Assembly: GCF_901212655.1 (NCBI RefSeq)
Contig: NZ_CAAKON010000004.1
Location: 1-45,036, forward strand
DNA from: Olsenella uli
GTDB taxonomy: Bacteria; Actinomycetota; Coriobacteriia; Coriobacteriales; Atopobiaceae
DNA: 45,036 bases
Direction of reading: 5' to 3'
The position numbers and the translations under genes are program-made. The notes under the pieces are model-generated. The model was not told where the DNA came from and searched no databases. It worked only from the letters and a program-made list of their open reading frames with translations. This document shows positions 45,006 through 45,036 of the stretch, piece after piece; the first letter of the stretch is position 1; every line of letters starts with the position of its first letter.

Positions 45006-45036
45006 ATGGCAGACACCTTCGAGCCCAAGAACATCA
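45006..45036 (+). CDS. Start of a gene cut by the window end
   Basis: ATG at 45006 lies six bases after AGAGGAGA, and the frame reads MADTFEPKNI to the window edge. It lies 60 bases downstream of galU, so it is probably part of the same transcript. Ten residues are too few to name the product. Confidence 0.6.
   Translation, partial: MADTFEPKNI

Overview
The window is about 45 kb of high-GC DNA in which most coding sequences use G/C-rich third positions and clear GGAGG-type ribosome binding sites. The gene set is type III glutamine synthetase, a four-domain ribosomal protein S1, formate-tetrahydrofolate ligase, desulfoferrodoxin, a lactate racemase homologue and a second protein resembling NAD synthase. 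Together with the GC content, this suggests an anaerobic actinobacterium of the class Coriobacteriia, most like the lactate-producing Olsenella/Atopobiaceae group. That placement is inference; there is no rRNA or marker search behind it.

Layout. 1-6.4 kb: a small unknown protein, serB and glnA on the minus strand, a membrane-anchored polysaccharide deacetylase, and yaaA (minus). 6.7-10.4 kb: nth and polA. 10.6-14 kb: an Nramp-type metal transporter (minus), rnhA, and a HAD phosphatase (minus). 14.2-15.6 kb: rpsA with its own promoter and terminator. 15.6-16.8 kb: an unusual, relatively AT-rich non-coding stretch with three kinds of repeat. 16.8-21.7 kb: a class-I glutamine amidotransferase, a small membrane zinc-ribbon protein with coaE, and uvrB. 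22-24.2 kb: larA and a LarD-like aquaglyceroporin. 24.3-29.4 kb, minus strand: an FAD-dependent oxidoreductase and a methionine locus (MetE-like methyltransferase and O-acetylhomoserine sulfhydrylase). 29.4-32 kb: an inverted-repeat element, a zinc-ribbon membrane protein and a DUF6508-like protein. 32.1-35.9 kb: dnaE. 36-38.7 kb: desulfoferrodoxin and a degenerate NadE-like protein. 39-41.3 kb: ruvC-ruvA-ruvB with overlapping starts and stops. 41.6-45 kb: a DUF6483-like protein, fhs, galU and the first codons of one more gene.

How the parts work together. DNA replication and repair is the main theme (polA, rnhA, dnaE, uvrB, nth, ruvCAB). The sulfur-amino-acid block is the most informative regulatory locus. 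Upstream of the O-acetylhomoserine sulfhydrylase gene lie a consensus-like promoter, an unannotated 27-codon leader ORF with five Met and two Cys codons, a 12-base antiterminator match and an intrinsic terminator. That is the full layout of ribosome-mediated transcription attenuation responding to methionine and/or cysteine. The larA-larD pair points to lactate isomerisation and transport, but the cofactor genes larB, larC and larE are not here.

Other items to follow up are a NadE-like protein that has lost both its glutaminase and its ATP-binding signatures, paired palindromes in front of desulfoferrodoxin, a 161-bp long-hairpin element near 29.6 kb, and the repeat-rich gap at 15.6-16.8 kb. 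No tRNA, rRNA, CRISPR array, prophage or intact insertion sequence was seen.
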